The notes under the pieces: generated by a model
Seen by the model: only the letters and a program-made list of their open reading frames with translations
The model's database searches: none
What the model was told of the DNA's origin: nothing
Translations under genes and position numbers: made by a program
NCBI GenBank assembly: GCA_022627495.1
Contig: JAKEGJ010000003.1
Location: 1 to 64,000, forward strand
Origin: Microcaldota archaeon
Lineage (GTDB): Archaea > Micrarchaeota > Micrarchaeia > Anstonellales > Bilamarchaeaceae
Length of the DNA: 64,000 nucleotides
Direction: 5' to 3'
Part shown: in pieces, positions 45,242-52,998 of the stretch
Layout of the letters: the number at the start of each line of letters is the position of its first letter
Position numbering within the stretch: the first letter of the stretch is position 1

Positions 45242-46639
45242 ATGGCTTTACCAAACAGGGGATTCGGAAGGAACACAGGCATGGCCGGGAACGCAGGATG
45301 CAGCAGCTGCATGTCGCGCGGGCAGTTCCTGAGGACTGCCGGCGTTGCGGGCGGATCGGTCGCGGCCGCTGGATTGGGGCTTGGCGGCGTGGCGAGGGCT
45401 TCGGGCGGGAGTCCCAGCAACCCGATTGTGGGGACCGGGGACATCGGGACTGACTACGCCAGCCTCCAGGGCGCAATCGCTTCGGGCGGAGACGTCTACA
45501 TCGCCGGAACATTCAATCTCGGCGGCAATACGCTTGTTTCCGGCCAGGATGTGAACCTTCACGGCATAAATGGAGCCCGCATCCTGGGGGGGTTCCAGAC
45601 GATTACGCAGAATGGCGGTTCGATGAACGTGGACAACATAATATTCGACGGGATGACCGACGCCGCGATTCTGGTCTATGCCTCTGAAAAAACCTCGGTA
45701 TCCAACTGCGTCTTCTCCAACCTGCTTTTCGTTGACCCATCCGCGGGGGGCTGGGATGCCGCAATCACCCTCGCGTATACCGCCAATTCCGCGGGCGGCC
45801 CTTCCGCGGTGGAAATAAAAAACAACAAATTTTTCACGAAAACCAACCCTGCCACAATGGACACGGCATTTACGGTCGCCTGCGTTTTTGAATGGTTTTC
45901 CAACGCGAATGCCGTAATCGAATCGAATTATATGGCGGGGGGCGTCTACAGCTCTGTATTTGACATCGCAAACGCCGGGACCAACCTTATAACCAGAAAC
46001 AAGATGTATCCGGACCAGCCGAATGCGATTTCGTTTTTCGGGGGGGCGGGCGTATGGATAGTCGGCTGGGGGCCATTCGGGGAAAGCATGATAACCCACA
46101 ATGAAATCAACTGTCCTCCGCACAACTCATTCGCCTTCGGTTACGGGGATTTCGTCTGCTCGGGACCCAGCGTCGTCTTCTCCAACAACAAGATAAGCAT
46201 CCCATCCTGTTTTTTCACCGTGTTCGCATTCCACGGGGCCGTGTGCAACTCAATAATAACAAACAACCAGGTAAACGGTTCAGTGACAGTCGACCATTCA
46301 TACCTGTGGTTCGAGCCGGTCGGGGCCATCCTGTCCACCTTTGACGCCGCATATAACTGCGATGGCGCCCGGAACAACGTGTTCAAAGGGAACAGTGTCG
46401 CGGCCGTGAGGGTCACACCAGACCCCAAGGTCTTCGATATCTGCCTCGGGGCGGGCTCATACGGTAATACGATTGTAGGGCACAGTGGCACCGTCTACGA
46501 CGATCCCATGAACTCCGGGAACGTCATAACCGGCTTCAACATGAAATCTGCGGCTCCCGCGCGGGTCGGCCGGGACGTCTCCAAGGCCAACCGGGTGACG
46601 CAGGATTTGATACGGCGGTTCAGCCACAGGGAAATCTGA
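45242..46639 (+). CDS. Secreted beta-helix protein with Tat-like leader
   Basis: ATG 45242 has GGTGTCGTT upstream; ATG 45188 in frame is possible. The leader has cysteines (AGCSSC), then SRGQFLRTAGVAGGSVAAAGLGLGG, which matches the Tat pattern except that one of the twin arginines is Gly. The mature part (about 390 aa) is Asn/Gly/Ser-rich with repeated NN(K/Q)(F/I/V) rungs (EIKNNKFFTK, MITHNEINCP, ITNNQVNGS), indicating a right-handed parallel beta-helix as in pectate-lyase-like surface proteins. The substrate is unknown. Confidence 0.78.
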   Translation: MALPNRGFGRNTGMAGNAGCSSCMSRGQFLRTAGVAGGSVAAAGLGLGGVARASGGSPSNPIVGTGDIGTDYASLQGAIASGGDVYIAGTFNLGGNTLVSGQDVNLHGINGARILGGFQTITQNGGSMNVDNIIFDGMTDAAILVYASEKTSVSNCVFSNLLFVDPSAGGWDAAITLAYTANSAGGPSAVEIKNNKFFTKTNPATMDTAFTVACVFEWFSNANAVIESNYMAGGVYSSVFDIANAGTNLITRNKMYPDQPNAISFFGGAGVWIVGWGPFGESMITHNEINCPPHNSFAFGYGDFVCSGPSVVFSNNKISIPSCFFTVFAFHGAVCNSIITNNQVNGSVTVDHSYLWFEPVGAILSTFDAAYNCDGARNNVFKGNSVAAVRVTPDPKVFDICLGAGSYGNTIVGHSGTVYDDPMNSGNVITGFNMKSAAPARVGRDVSKANRVTQDLIRRFSHREI

Positions 46640-46700
46640 CTCCGGCCCCGTACCCATTTTTCTTCTTTTAATAAGCCCGGGCCTTTCTTTTTCAAGGGTA

Positions 46701-47837
46701 TTGTTCCCTATCTACCAGTCCAAACGAAGTTCAGGTGATTTTCTGGAGGAAGAAGAGGTCAAATTCACGGTATCGGAAGCGGTCTTCTACAATCCGGCCA
46801 TGCGCCTGTGCCGGAGCATGTCATCGCTGGCGGTGGGGGCGATAGGAGAGAAGCTCGAGCTCGTAGACGCGTTCACCGCAAGCGGCATCCGCGGTATCCG
46901 TTACGCCAAGGAAAACAAGAACGTCAAGACGCTCACCCTCCTCGACATAGACCGGCGCGCAATCTCGCTCGCCAAAAAGAACATCAAGGCAAGCAAGCTC
47001 AAGCCCCGAACCGCAAGCACCGCGCTCGGAAACATTTCCCGGCTCGCATTCGAACTGGACGCCGACTTCCTGGAAATCGACCCGTTCGGCACCCCGAGCC
47101 CGTACCTGGTCGATGCGTTCCGCTTCTTCAACACAAAGAAGAAGGCGTACCTTTCCGTAACCGCCACCGACGTCGCGGTCCTCTGCGGCGGGAAGATAGC
47201 CCCATGCCAGAAGAACTACCATTCCAAGCCAATGAACAACGAGTTCACGCACGAAACCGGCCTCAGGATAATGCTCAAGCGCATCGCTGAAGTCGCCGCG
47301 GAGTTCAATATGGGCATCCGTCCGCTCGTCTCGTTCTCGGACAAGCATTACCTGAAAAGCGTCATCGAAGTCCGCCGCAGCGCGGATTTGGCGTTTGAAG
47401 CGATGAGCGCGCTCGGCCACGTCTTCTTCTGCGAAAAATGCGGGGAACGGGGTTTCGGCAAATTCCCGCCAAATTCCTGCCCCGGCTGCGGGGCCGATGC
47501 GGATTTCGCAGGGATGCTCTGGCTGGGGCAGCTGCATGATTATGATTTTCTGGAAAGGATGGGGAATTTGAACGCGCAGCGCGAATACGCCGACAAGGGG
47601 GAAATTGGAAGGATGCTTTCCCTGATGGAAACGGAAATCGGCATGCCGCCATACTACTTCAACATCCACGCGCTCTGCAAGCTGGCGCGGACCGTATCGG
47701 TCCCGACGCTCGATGCGGTCCTTGAGAAGCTCTCTTCATCGGGCTATAAGGCGCATCGGACGCATTTTTCGCCAATTTCCATAAAGACCGATGCCCCCCT
47801 AACCGCAGTGCGCGAAGCGGTCGCGGGGGCGGTCTGA
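46701..47837 (+). CDS. trm1: tRNA (guanine26-N2)-dimethyltransferase Trm1
   Basis: The TTG start at 46701 follows AAGGG. The 378-aa protein has VDAFTASGIRGIRYAKE (SAM motif), FLEIDPFGTPSPYL, KPMNNEFTHETGLRI and a zinc knuckle (CEKCGERG...CPGCG). It dimethylates G26 of many tRNAs. The next gene begins at the very next base, so they are coupled. Confidence 0.94.
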   Translation: MFPIYQSKRSSGDFLEEEEVKFTVSEAVFYNPAMRLCRSMSSLAVGAIGEKLELVDAFTASGIRGIRYAKENKNVKTLTLLDIDRRAISLAKKNIKASKLKPRTASTALGNISRLAFELDADFLEIDPFGTPSPYLVDAFRFFNTKKKAYLSVTATDVAVLCGGKIAPCQKNYHSKPMNNEFTHETGLRIMLKRIAEVAAEFNMGIRPLVSFSDKHYLKSVIEVRRSADLAFEAMSALGHVFFCEKCGERGFGKFPPNSCPGCGADADFAGMLWLGQLHDYDFLERMGNLNAQREYADKGEIGRMLSLMETEIGMPPYYFNIHALCKLARTVSVPTLDAVLEKLSSSGYKAHRTHFSPISIKTDAPLTAVREAVAGAV

Positions 47838-48647
47838 ATGGAGAAGCTCATAAAAGGCAGTGATGTGGCCGGGCAGGTGCGGGCCCAGGGGAAATCCCGG
47901 TTCTGTGACTTTGCCGTGCTTGTCCGAAAGGGACATCCTGAATGCGGCGACTCCGCATTCATCTGCTCAGACGAGGACAACCTGGTCGCGGGAGTTTTCG
48001 ACGGCGTGAGCGGAGAGCCCGGCGCTGCGTTCGCATCCTCAGACGCCGCCGAAGCGATGCTTGCCCATCTGAAGAAAGCCGCCAAGCCGAGCGAAGCGGC
48101 GATGAAGGCCGCCCTTACGAAAGCCCACCTCGCAATCCGGATTGGCTACACGACCGTGACGTTGCTTCATATGCACAATGACGGCAGCTTCATAATCGCG
48201 TCTATCGGGGACTCGCCCGTATACGGCATCGGAAAGAATGGTGAAATTTCGCTGGAGCTCCCGCTTGACCGCGCGGTTAAGGACGGGGATTCCATCCTGA
48301 AGTATTTCGCCTATCGGAACATGGTGACCTGCGTCCTGGGCGGCCAGATGGAGCTGAATGTCCATGTGCTATCCGGTAAGCTGGAAACGGGGCATGCCCT
48401 GATACTCGCCACCGACGGGCTTTCAGACAACCTCTTCGCGAAAGTCCATAACGGCTATGTCTCTGATTCTTCCGGGGCGGACGATTTGCGCAAGCTTGTC
48501 GGCCCACTGCGCCTGCCATCGGCCATCCTGCGCACGCTCGCGGAAGCTGCGGGGCAGCGCGCACGCGGTTCGAATGTCGAGGAGCCCGGGCGCATGCTCG
48601 TCCCGAAGGAGGACGACATCGCGTTGATTGTTGTCCGCAGGATTTGA
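47838..48647 (+). CDS. PP2C-like serine/threonine phosphatase
   Basis: The 269-aa protein has DNLVAGVFDGVSGEP (metal-binding Asp-Gly), SIGDSPVYGI, ILATDGLSDN and EDDIALIVVRR, the four PP2C motifs. Metal-dependent dephosphorylation of Ser/Thr is expected. The RAQGKSRFCDFAVLVRKGHPECGDS start is typical. It starts immediately after trm1. No kinase gene is in the window. Confidence 0.87.
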   Translation: MEKLIKGSDVAGQVRAQGKSRFCDFAVLVRKGHPECGDSAFICSDEDNLVAGVFDGVSGEPGAAFASSDAAEAMLAHLKKAAKPSEAAMKAALTKAHLAIRIGYTTVTLLHMHNDGSFIIASIGDSPVYGIGKNGEISLELPLDRAVKDGDSILKYFAYRNMVTCVLGGQMELNVHVLSGKLETGHALILATDGLSDNLFAKVHNGYVSDSSGADDLRKLVGPLRLPSAILRTLAEAAGQRARGSNVEEPGRMLVPKEDDIALIVVRRI

Positions 48648-48684
48648 CAATAATTAATATCCTTTGGCTCCGAACTCCCTGGTC

Positions 48685-49311
48685 ATGGCCAATATCTCCA
48701 CTTATCTGCTCGCAATCATGGGCGGGATGTTCCTGCTCCAGATGGTCTTTCCAGCCGTCACCGACGCATTCATCTTCGACCCTTACCTTGCATGGACAGA
48801 GCCGTGGCGGTTCGTGACAAGCATGTTCCTGCACGGTGATGTCATGCACATCTTCTTCAATGCCTACGCGCTTTTCATGTTCGGGAGCATCCTCGAGTCG
48901 CGCATAAGCCGGCGCGACTACCTGGCAATCTTCTTCGGAGCCGGGCTGATAGGGGGGCTCGTCTACTACCTGACCACGCTGGGGCCATGGCCGCCATTGT
49001 GCCTTTCCGGGGACGCAATCGTCTTCTGCCAGGCCCTTGGCGCAAGCGGGGCAATCTACGGCATACTGGGGGCGGTCGCGGTCCTCCTGCCGGACATGAC
49101 GATTTTCATGATGTTCTTCCCGATGAAGATGCGCTACGCGGCGATTCTCTGGGTCGCCCTTGAATTCCTGGGCACTTTCGACCAGGGTTCCGGAATCGGG
49201 AGCGCGGCGCACCTGGGCGGCCTGATATTCGGGCTAGCATACGCATGGCACATAAGCCGGAAGCCGCCCGAATTCCAGCCCCAGTCCTGGGAATGGCAGC
49301 AAAGCCGCTGA
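48685..49311 (+). CDS. Rhomboid-family intramembrane serine protease
   Basis: The 208-aa protein has six predicted membrane helices. The catalytic dyad is Ser121 in LGASGAIYG and His176 in SAAHLGGLIFG, with FLHGDVMHIFFNAYALFMFG supplying the conserved HxxxN motif. It cleaves membrane proteins within the bilayer. ATG 48685 is used; TTG 48664 is an alternative. A TATA-like AATTAATA is about 30 bases upstream. Confidence 0.92.
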   Translation: MANISTYLLAIMGGMFLLQMVFPAVTDAFIFDPYLAWTEPWRFVTSMFLHGDVMHIFFNAYALFMFGSILESRISRRDYLAIFFGAGLIGGLVYYLTTLGPWPPLCLSGDAIVFCQALGASGAIYGILGAVAVLLPDMTIFMMFFPMKMRYAAILWVALEFLGTFDQGSGIGSAAHLGGLIFGLAYAWHISRKPPEFQPQSWEWQQSR

Positions 49312-49356
49312 TGCCGCCTAATCCGCGCCGGCCTCCCCCGCCTATCCACAATCAAT

Positions 49357-49364
49357 TATATACC
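49357..49364 (+). promoter_or_regulatory. TATA box of the ftsZ-secE-spt5 unit
   Basis: TTATATAC lies 32-39 bases before TTG 49396 and 53-60 before TTG 49417. This allows a short leader that includes the GGTGAT site at 49408-49413. Confidence 0.55.
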
Positions 49365-49395
49365 TTTTCATACATTCTAAATCCATCAAATTCTC

Positions 49396-50532
49396 TTGAG
49401 CAGTTTAGGTGATGCATTGGAAGGTAACGTGACGCCTCCTAGCACGGAGACGATGGCGGAGAGGCACATCCTGCAGGATATCGCGCCCAAATCAAAGGAC
49501 GACGAGGAAATACTCAAGTTCATAGAAGAAAGCAGGCCGAACATCTACGTGGTCGGCGCCGGAGGCAGCGGCAGCAACACCCTGGACCGGCTTTTCCAGA
49601 TGGGAATCTCAGGGGTGAACCTCATCGCCATGAATACCGATGCCCGCCACCTCCTCCACGTGAAGGCGAACAAGAAGGTCCTCCTCGGCAAGAAGACTAG
49701 CAAAGGGCGCGGCGCAGGAAGCAATCCCACTATTGGCGAAGAATCCGCAAAAGAGGCGATAGAGGAAATCAAGGAAGGGCTGAAGGACCCCTCGATGGTC
49801 TTCATCACCTGCGGCCTCGGCGGGGGCACCGGGACGGGCAGCGCCCCGATAATCGCGGAAGCAGCCAAGAGCATGGGCGCATTGACCGTCGCAGTCGTGA
49901 CTCTCCCGTTCACATCTGAAGGGCGAGTGCGCATGGAAAACGCGCTTTCCGGCCTGGAGAAACTCAAGAAGAACACGGACACGGTCATCGTAATCAAGAA
50001 CGACAAGCTCCTGAACCTCGTCCCCGACCTCCCCCTCAACACAGCGTTCAAGGTTTGCGACGAAGTGCTCGCAGGCTCGGTCAAGGGCATCGCCGAGCTG
50101 GTAACGAAGACCGGCCTCGTCAATGTCGACTTCGCGGACCTGCGGACCATCCTGACGGACGGCGGGTTCGCGGTCATAGGCCTGGGCGAGGCGTCGCTGG
50201 ACGCGAAGAAGGAGGACCGGGCGAGGGTGGCAGTCGAGACCGCGCTCAATTCGCCGCTTCTGGATGCCGATGTCAGCACGTCCACGAAGGCGCTCATCAA
50301 CGTCATAGGAGGCGAGGACATGAGCCTCAAGGAATCCGAGTACGTGGTTTCCGAGACGGCCGGCCGCATAAACCCGAACGCCCACATAATATGGGGCTCG
50401 CGGATTGATGAGAACATAAAAAAATCTTCCATGCGTGTCCTTGTGGTGCTTGCAGGCGTCAGGTTCCCCAAGTACGTGCTGAGGCAGGCCGGGGATTCCG
50501 ATGAGAACCTCGACCTGGACATCATAGGCTGA
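49396..50532 (+). CDS. ftsZ: Cell-division GTPase FtsZ
   Basis: The 378-aa tubulin homologue has VVGAGGSGSNTL, AMNTDARHL, GGGTGTGSAP (signature), TLPFTSEGRVRM and the T7-loop VNVDFADLRTIL. It polymerises with GTP to form the division ring. Two TTG starts are possible: 49396, or 49417, which has GGTGAT five bases before it and may be the true one. The next gene follows within 20 bases. Confidence 0.96.
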   Translation: MSSLGDALEGNVTPPSTETMAERHILQDIAPKSKDDEEILKFIEESRPNIYVVGAGGSGSNTLDRLFQMGISGVNLIAMNTDARHLLHVKANKKVLLGKKTSKGRGAGSNPTIGEESAKEAIEEIKEGLKDPSMVFITCGLGGGTGTGSAPIIAEAAKSMGALTVAVVTLPFTSEGRVRMENALSGLEKLKKNTDTVIVIKNDKLLNLVPDLPLNTAFKVCDEVLAGSVKGIAELVTKTGLVNVDFADLRTILTDGGFAVIGLGEASLDAKKEDRARVAVETALNSPLLDADVSTSTKALINVIGGEDMSLKESEYVVSETAGRINPNAHIIWGSRIDENIKKSSMRVLVVLAGVRFPKYVLRQAGDSDENLDLDIIG

Positions 50533-50548
50533 GATTTAGGTGGTATGT

Positions 50549-50728
50549 TTGGAGTTCGCTGAACTTGTTAAACGGTGCATCAGGATAATATACATCTCCC
50601 GCAAGCCGACGCCTGCGGAATACGCCAAGGTGGCGAAGGTGACGGCCACAGGCATGCTGCTTTTTGGCCTCACTGGATTCATAATCTCCATGATATCAAA
50701 TCTCGTCAACACGCTGATGGTAGGGTGA
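50549..50728 (+). CDS. secE: Preprotein translocase subunit SecE (Sec61-gamma)
   Basis: The small single-span protein (59 aa) has an amphipathic N-terminal helix (LVKRCIRIIYISRKPTPAEY) and one membrane helix (GMLLFGLTGFIISMIS). TTG 50549 is preferred because AGGTGGT lies five bases before it. The ATG between them is out of frame. It lies in the conserved archaeal ftsZ-secE-spt5 order. Confidence 0.9.
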   Translation: MEFAELVKRCIRIIYISRKPTPAEYAKVAKVTATGMLLFGLTGFIISMISNLVNTLMVG

Positions 50729-50732
50729 ACTC

Positions 50733-51191
50733 ATGATACACACGATACGCGTAACCTCCGGCCAGGAGAAAATCATCGCAGAGATACTCATGAAGAAGGC
50801 CCGTGCCGAGAAGCTCGACGTCTACTCCATAGTCCACGTCGAGAACGTCAAGGGATACCTCTTCGTCGAGGCTAACGACGAGAACACGCTCGTCAAGCTC
50901 ATCCAGAAAGTCAAGCACGTGAAGGGCTTCCTGAAAAGGCCGGTAACAGTGCAGGAAATCGAGAACCTGGTCAAGGCCGAGAAGCAGCCGACGCTCATCA
51001 TCGAGCCGGGCGACACCGTGGAGATGTCGTCCGGGCCGTTCAAGGGCGAGCGGGCGAAGGTCATCAAGCTGGACGAGGCCAAGGACGAGATAACCGTCGA
51101 ACTGGTCGAAGTCGCTGTGCCGATACCCGTAACTGTCAAGAGCAAGATGGTCAGGCTGTTCCAGAAGGCCGGCGCAGGCGAGGACCAGTAA
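50733..51191 (+). CDS. spt5: Transcription elongation factor Spt5 (NusG family)
   Basis: The 152-aa protein has an N-terminal NGN domain (residues 1-85, TIRVTSGQEKIIAEIL...VKGYLFVEA) and a KOW domain (PGDTVEMSSGPFKGERAKVIKLD). It binds RNA polymerase with Spt4 and supports elongation. It starts 4 bases after secE. The usual downstream ribosomal-stalk genes (L11, L1) do not follow; a convergent mscS does. Confidence 0.95.
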   Translation: MIHTIRVTSGQEKIIAEILMKKARAEKLDVYSIVHVENVKGYLFVEANDENTLVKLIQKVKHVKGFLKRPVTVQEIENLVKAEKQPTLIIEPGDTVEMSSGPFKGERAKVIKLDEAKDEITVELVEVAVPIPVTVKSKMVRLFQKAGAGEDQ

Positions 51192-51204
51192 GGGGGAGCG
51201 CGAT

Positions 51205-52338
51205 TCACTTTTTCCTTTCAGTTTTCGCAGCCTCAGCCTTAAGCCTGCTCTCCGGAACCGGCGCGTTGTAGAGGACGCGCACGGGGAAGGGGATGTTGAT
51301 GCCGCTCTTCTTGAACGCGTAGAACAGTTCGCGGTTGACCTCCTTTAGGACCTTGAACCTGTTCATGTACCCCTTCACGCAATAGCCGAATTTGAAATTG
51401 AGCGAATAGTCGCCGAAGGAGTCGAAGCGCACCCAGACGGACGATCCGTCCATCAGGTCGTTCTTTATTGCCACGCTTCTTAGGGAATCGAGCATGATTT
51501 TTTCCACGTTGTCGATATCCTCCTTGTAATCGACCCCCACCACATACACGACGCCGCTTAGGTTCTGGGGCGAGGAGTAGTTTTCCAGGATGGAGCCGGC
51601 CAGCTTGGAGTTCGGCACGATGACCTCGTTATCCGCAAGCGTGACAAGCCTCGTCGTCCTCCAGCCTATCTGTTTTACCGTCCCTTCAAGGCCGTTCTCG
51701 AGCTTGATAGCGTCATCCTCGCGGAACGGCTTATCGACAAGTATGTGCACGCCTGCGAAGAAGTTCCCGAGCGTGTCCTGGAGGGCGAGGGCGACCGCAA
51801 GGCCCCCTACGCCGAGGCCGGTTATTATCGCGCCAGTTTCGAAACCCAGCCTCTGGAGTATGAACACCGCGAATATCAGCACGATTGAGACGCTCACGAC
51901 GTTCCTGACAAACGGGAATACCTCGTTCTCCCTGACCTTCTTCTTGTCCGTCCGGATTTCCATACCATACCAGATGAGGATGGCGTTTGCGAGCGAACTG
52001 AGGAGGAATCCCAAAATCGCCATCATCACGATAACGTATATGTCGAACTCCTTGTAGCCCTCGAACAAGATCATGCCGGGGTAAACCGCCTCGAGCGAAA
52101 TCCAAAGCGACGTGACGACGGAGATGTAGGGCAGGTAGCTTCCCAGCACCTTGAGGATGCGGTCGTCTAGCGTGGTCTTCGTCTTCCCCACGAGGAAGCC
52201 TGCAATCTTGAGCGCGATTACGAGGAGCGCTTCGAGCGTTATGGCGAGCACGGCGAACAGGATGATGAACGCGGTTATCTGCCCGCCCGGGAGCGCCAGA
52301 AGCTCCTCCATGTAGGGGATTGTGAACCCGAGAATCAT
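51205..52338 (-). CDS. Mechanosensitive channel, MscS family
   Basis: From ATG 52338 the protein has 377 aa with membrane helices at about 20-50, 65-95, 100-125 and 150-200. The pore helix and beta-domain follow: GVGGLAVALALQDTLGNFFAGV, then VDKPFREDDAIKLENGLEGTVKQIGWRTT. It opens under membrane tension to release solutes. The longer frame runs into the tRNA gene and is rejected. TTTTTAAATTTT about 27 bases upstream serves as the TATA box. Confidence 0.92.
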   Translation of the reverse strand: MILGFTIPYMEELLALPGGQITAFIILFAVLAITLEALLVIALKIAGFLVGKTKTTLDDRILKVLGSYLPYISVVTSLWISLEAVYPGMILFEGYKEFDIYVIVMMAILGFLLSSLANAILIWYGMEIRTDKKKVRENEVFPFVRNVVSVSIVLIFAVFILQRLGFETGAIITGLGVGGLAVALALQDTLGNFFAGVHILVDKPFREDDAIKLENGLEGTVKQIGWRTTRLVTLADNEVIVPNSKLAGSILENYSSPQNLSGVVYVVGVDYKEDIDNVEKIMLDSLRSVAIKNDLMDGSSVWVRFDSFGDYSLNFKFGYCVKGYMNRFKVLKEVNRELFYAFKKSGINIPFPVRVLYNAPVPESRLKAEAAKTERKK

Positions 52339-52401
52339 GGGTATATGAAGAAGCCCAAAATTTAAAAAGTCTTTCCGGCCTTTTGTGTATTCTTGTAACA
52401 C

Positions 52402-52574
52402 GCGACCGTAGTCTAGACCCCCGAACGGCAAACCGTTCGTGATTCCCTATCGAAACGACATTTCGTTTCGATGGGGCGCAGGGAACTTTGTTCCCTGTCG
52501 TGCCAGCGGGGCTGACAATGGTAGGATCTGAGCTTCCCAAGCTCATGACCCGGGTTCGAATCCCGGCGGTCGCA
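52402..52574 (+). tRNA. tRNA-Gly(CCC), interrupted by an intron of about 100 nt in the D-loop
   Basis: Acceptor GCGACCG (52402-52408) pairs with CGGTCGC (52567-52573), with discriminator A52574. The 5' D-stem GTCT is at 52411-52414 and its partner GGAT at 52523-52526, after GGTA. The anticodon arm is TGAGC, loop TTCCCAA (anticodon CCC) and GCTCA. The T-arm is CCGGG-TTCGAAT-CCCGG. About 97-100 extra bases lie between the D-stem's 5' strand plus AG and the GGTA segment. I cannot fix the exact exon borders and see no standard bulge-helix-bulge. CCA is not encoded. Confidence 0.85.
52418..52510 (+). other. Probable tRNA-Gly intron: three near-perfect hairpins
   Basis: Hairpin 1: CGAACGG (52422-52428) and CCGTTCG (52433-52439) with a CAAA loop. 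Hairpin 2: 52445-52458 with 52463-52476, 14 pairs including one G-T, loop CATT. Hairpin 3: CAGGGAAC (52479-52486) and GTTCCCTG (52490-52497), loop TTT. An outer pairing of CCCCG with CGGGG (52506-52510) may close the element. The order of hairpins looks designed rather than random, but its role is unknown. Confidence 0.6.
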
Positions 52575-52633
52575 TTTTTGTTTGACAAAAATTGACCCCC
52601 CGGGAATTGGGGGGCAATTCCCGGCGGTCGCAT
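52561..52633 (+). repeat. 15-bp direct duplication of the tRNA-Gly 3' end
   Basis: TCCCGGCGGTCGCAT is found at 52561-52575 (end of the tRNA) and again at 52619-52633. Such copies often mark attachment sites of integrated elements, but only 43 bases separate them and there is no integrase nearby. Confidence 0.75.
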
Positions 52634-52790
52634 CGAGCGGAGCGAGATGCGAGTATCGGCCGCTTTTTCAGCGGCCGATGGCATCGCATTTTTTCCGCAG
52701 AAAAAATGGGACGCCAGAAGCTTCGCTTCTGATTGCCGCAAATTTTTTTCTGAAAAAAATTTGGGACATGGGACATCTATTGCCATGTTT
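52574..52790. repeat. Palindrome-dense noncoding tract
   Basis: Successive inverted repeats: ATTTTTGT/ACAAAAAT (52574-52592), CCCCCC/GGGGGG (52596-52614), GCATC/GATGC (52630-52650), ATCGGCCGCT/AGCGGCCGAT (52655-52679), ATTTTTT/AAAAAAT (52688-52707), CAGAAGC/GCTTCTG (52715-52731), an 11-bp A/T stem (52739-52763) and ACATGG/CCATGT (52766-52788). Loops are mostly 3-7 bases. No protein is supported on either strand. Confidence 0.75.
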
Positions 52791-52830
52791 CCATTGCTTT
52801 TCAAGAAAAAATCCGAAAAACGGCACAAAC

Positions 52831-52840
52831 CTTTTTATTC
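52831..52840 (+). promoter_or_regulatory. TATA-like element of the Lys-rich peptide gene
   Basis: CTTTTTATTC lies 35-44 bases before ATG 52875, leaving room for the GAGGTG ribosome-binding site at 52862-52867. Confidence 0.45.
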
Positions 52841-52874
52841 TTTAAGTTTTCATCTCCGGATGAGGTGAAAAATA

Positions 52875-52943
52875 ATGGCTTCGAAAAAGAAGGCTGTGAA
52901 GAAGAAACCAGTGAAGAAGAAATCCGCGAAGAAGAAGAGATAA
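52875..52943 (+). CDS. 22-residue lysine-rich peptide
   Basis: The peptide MASKKKAVKKKPVKKKSAKKKR has four KKK-x-x units and 13 Lys. ATG follows GAGGTGAAAAATA, an ideal site, and a strong hairpin follows the stop. This looks like a real gene. The sequence resembles basic tails of nucleic-acid-binding proteins (histone H1-like AKKP repeats). It would not have been found by length-based gene calling. Confidence 0.6.
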   Translation: MASKKKAVKKKPVKKKSAKKKR

Positions 52944-52950
52944 TATTTTT

Positions 52951-52978
52951 ATGGGCGCGTCCGCGCCCATCTGATTTT
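52951..52978 (+). terminator. Hairpin terminator after the Lys-rich peptide gene
   Basis: ATGGGCGCG (52951-52959) pairs perfectly with CGCGCCCAT (52962-52970) and is followed by CTGATTTTATTC. It may terminate both this transcript and the convergent glyA. Confidence 0.6.
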
Positions 52979-52998
52979 ATTCATACTTCCATTTTTTC

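Noticed and set aside
52561-52633. Complete integrated element between the two tRNA-end copies
   Set aside because: Only 43 bases separate them, and no integrase or other mobile gene is visible anywhere in the window.
52543-52776. Minus-strand 77-codon frame in the palindrome tract
   Set aside because: Its residues come from tRNA and hairpin sequence (RPPGFEPGS is a typical translated tRNA end).
51731-52828. Minus-strand frame spanning the tRNA-Gly and palindromes into mscS
   Set aside because: It crosses a tRNA gene and a palindromic tract and joins an out-of-frame part of mscS, so it is a chance frame.
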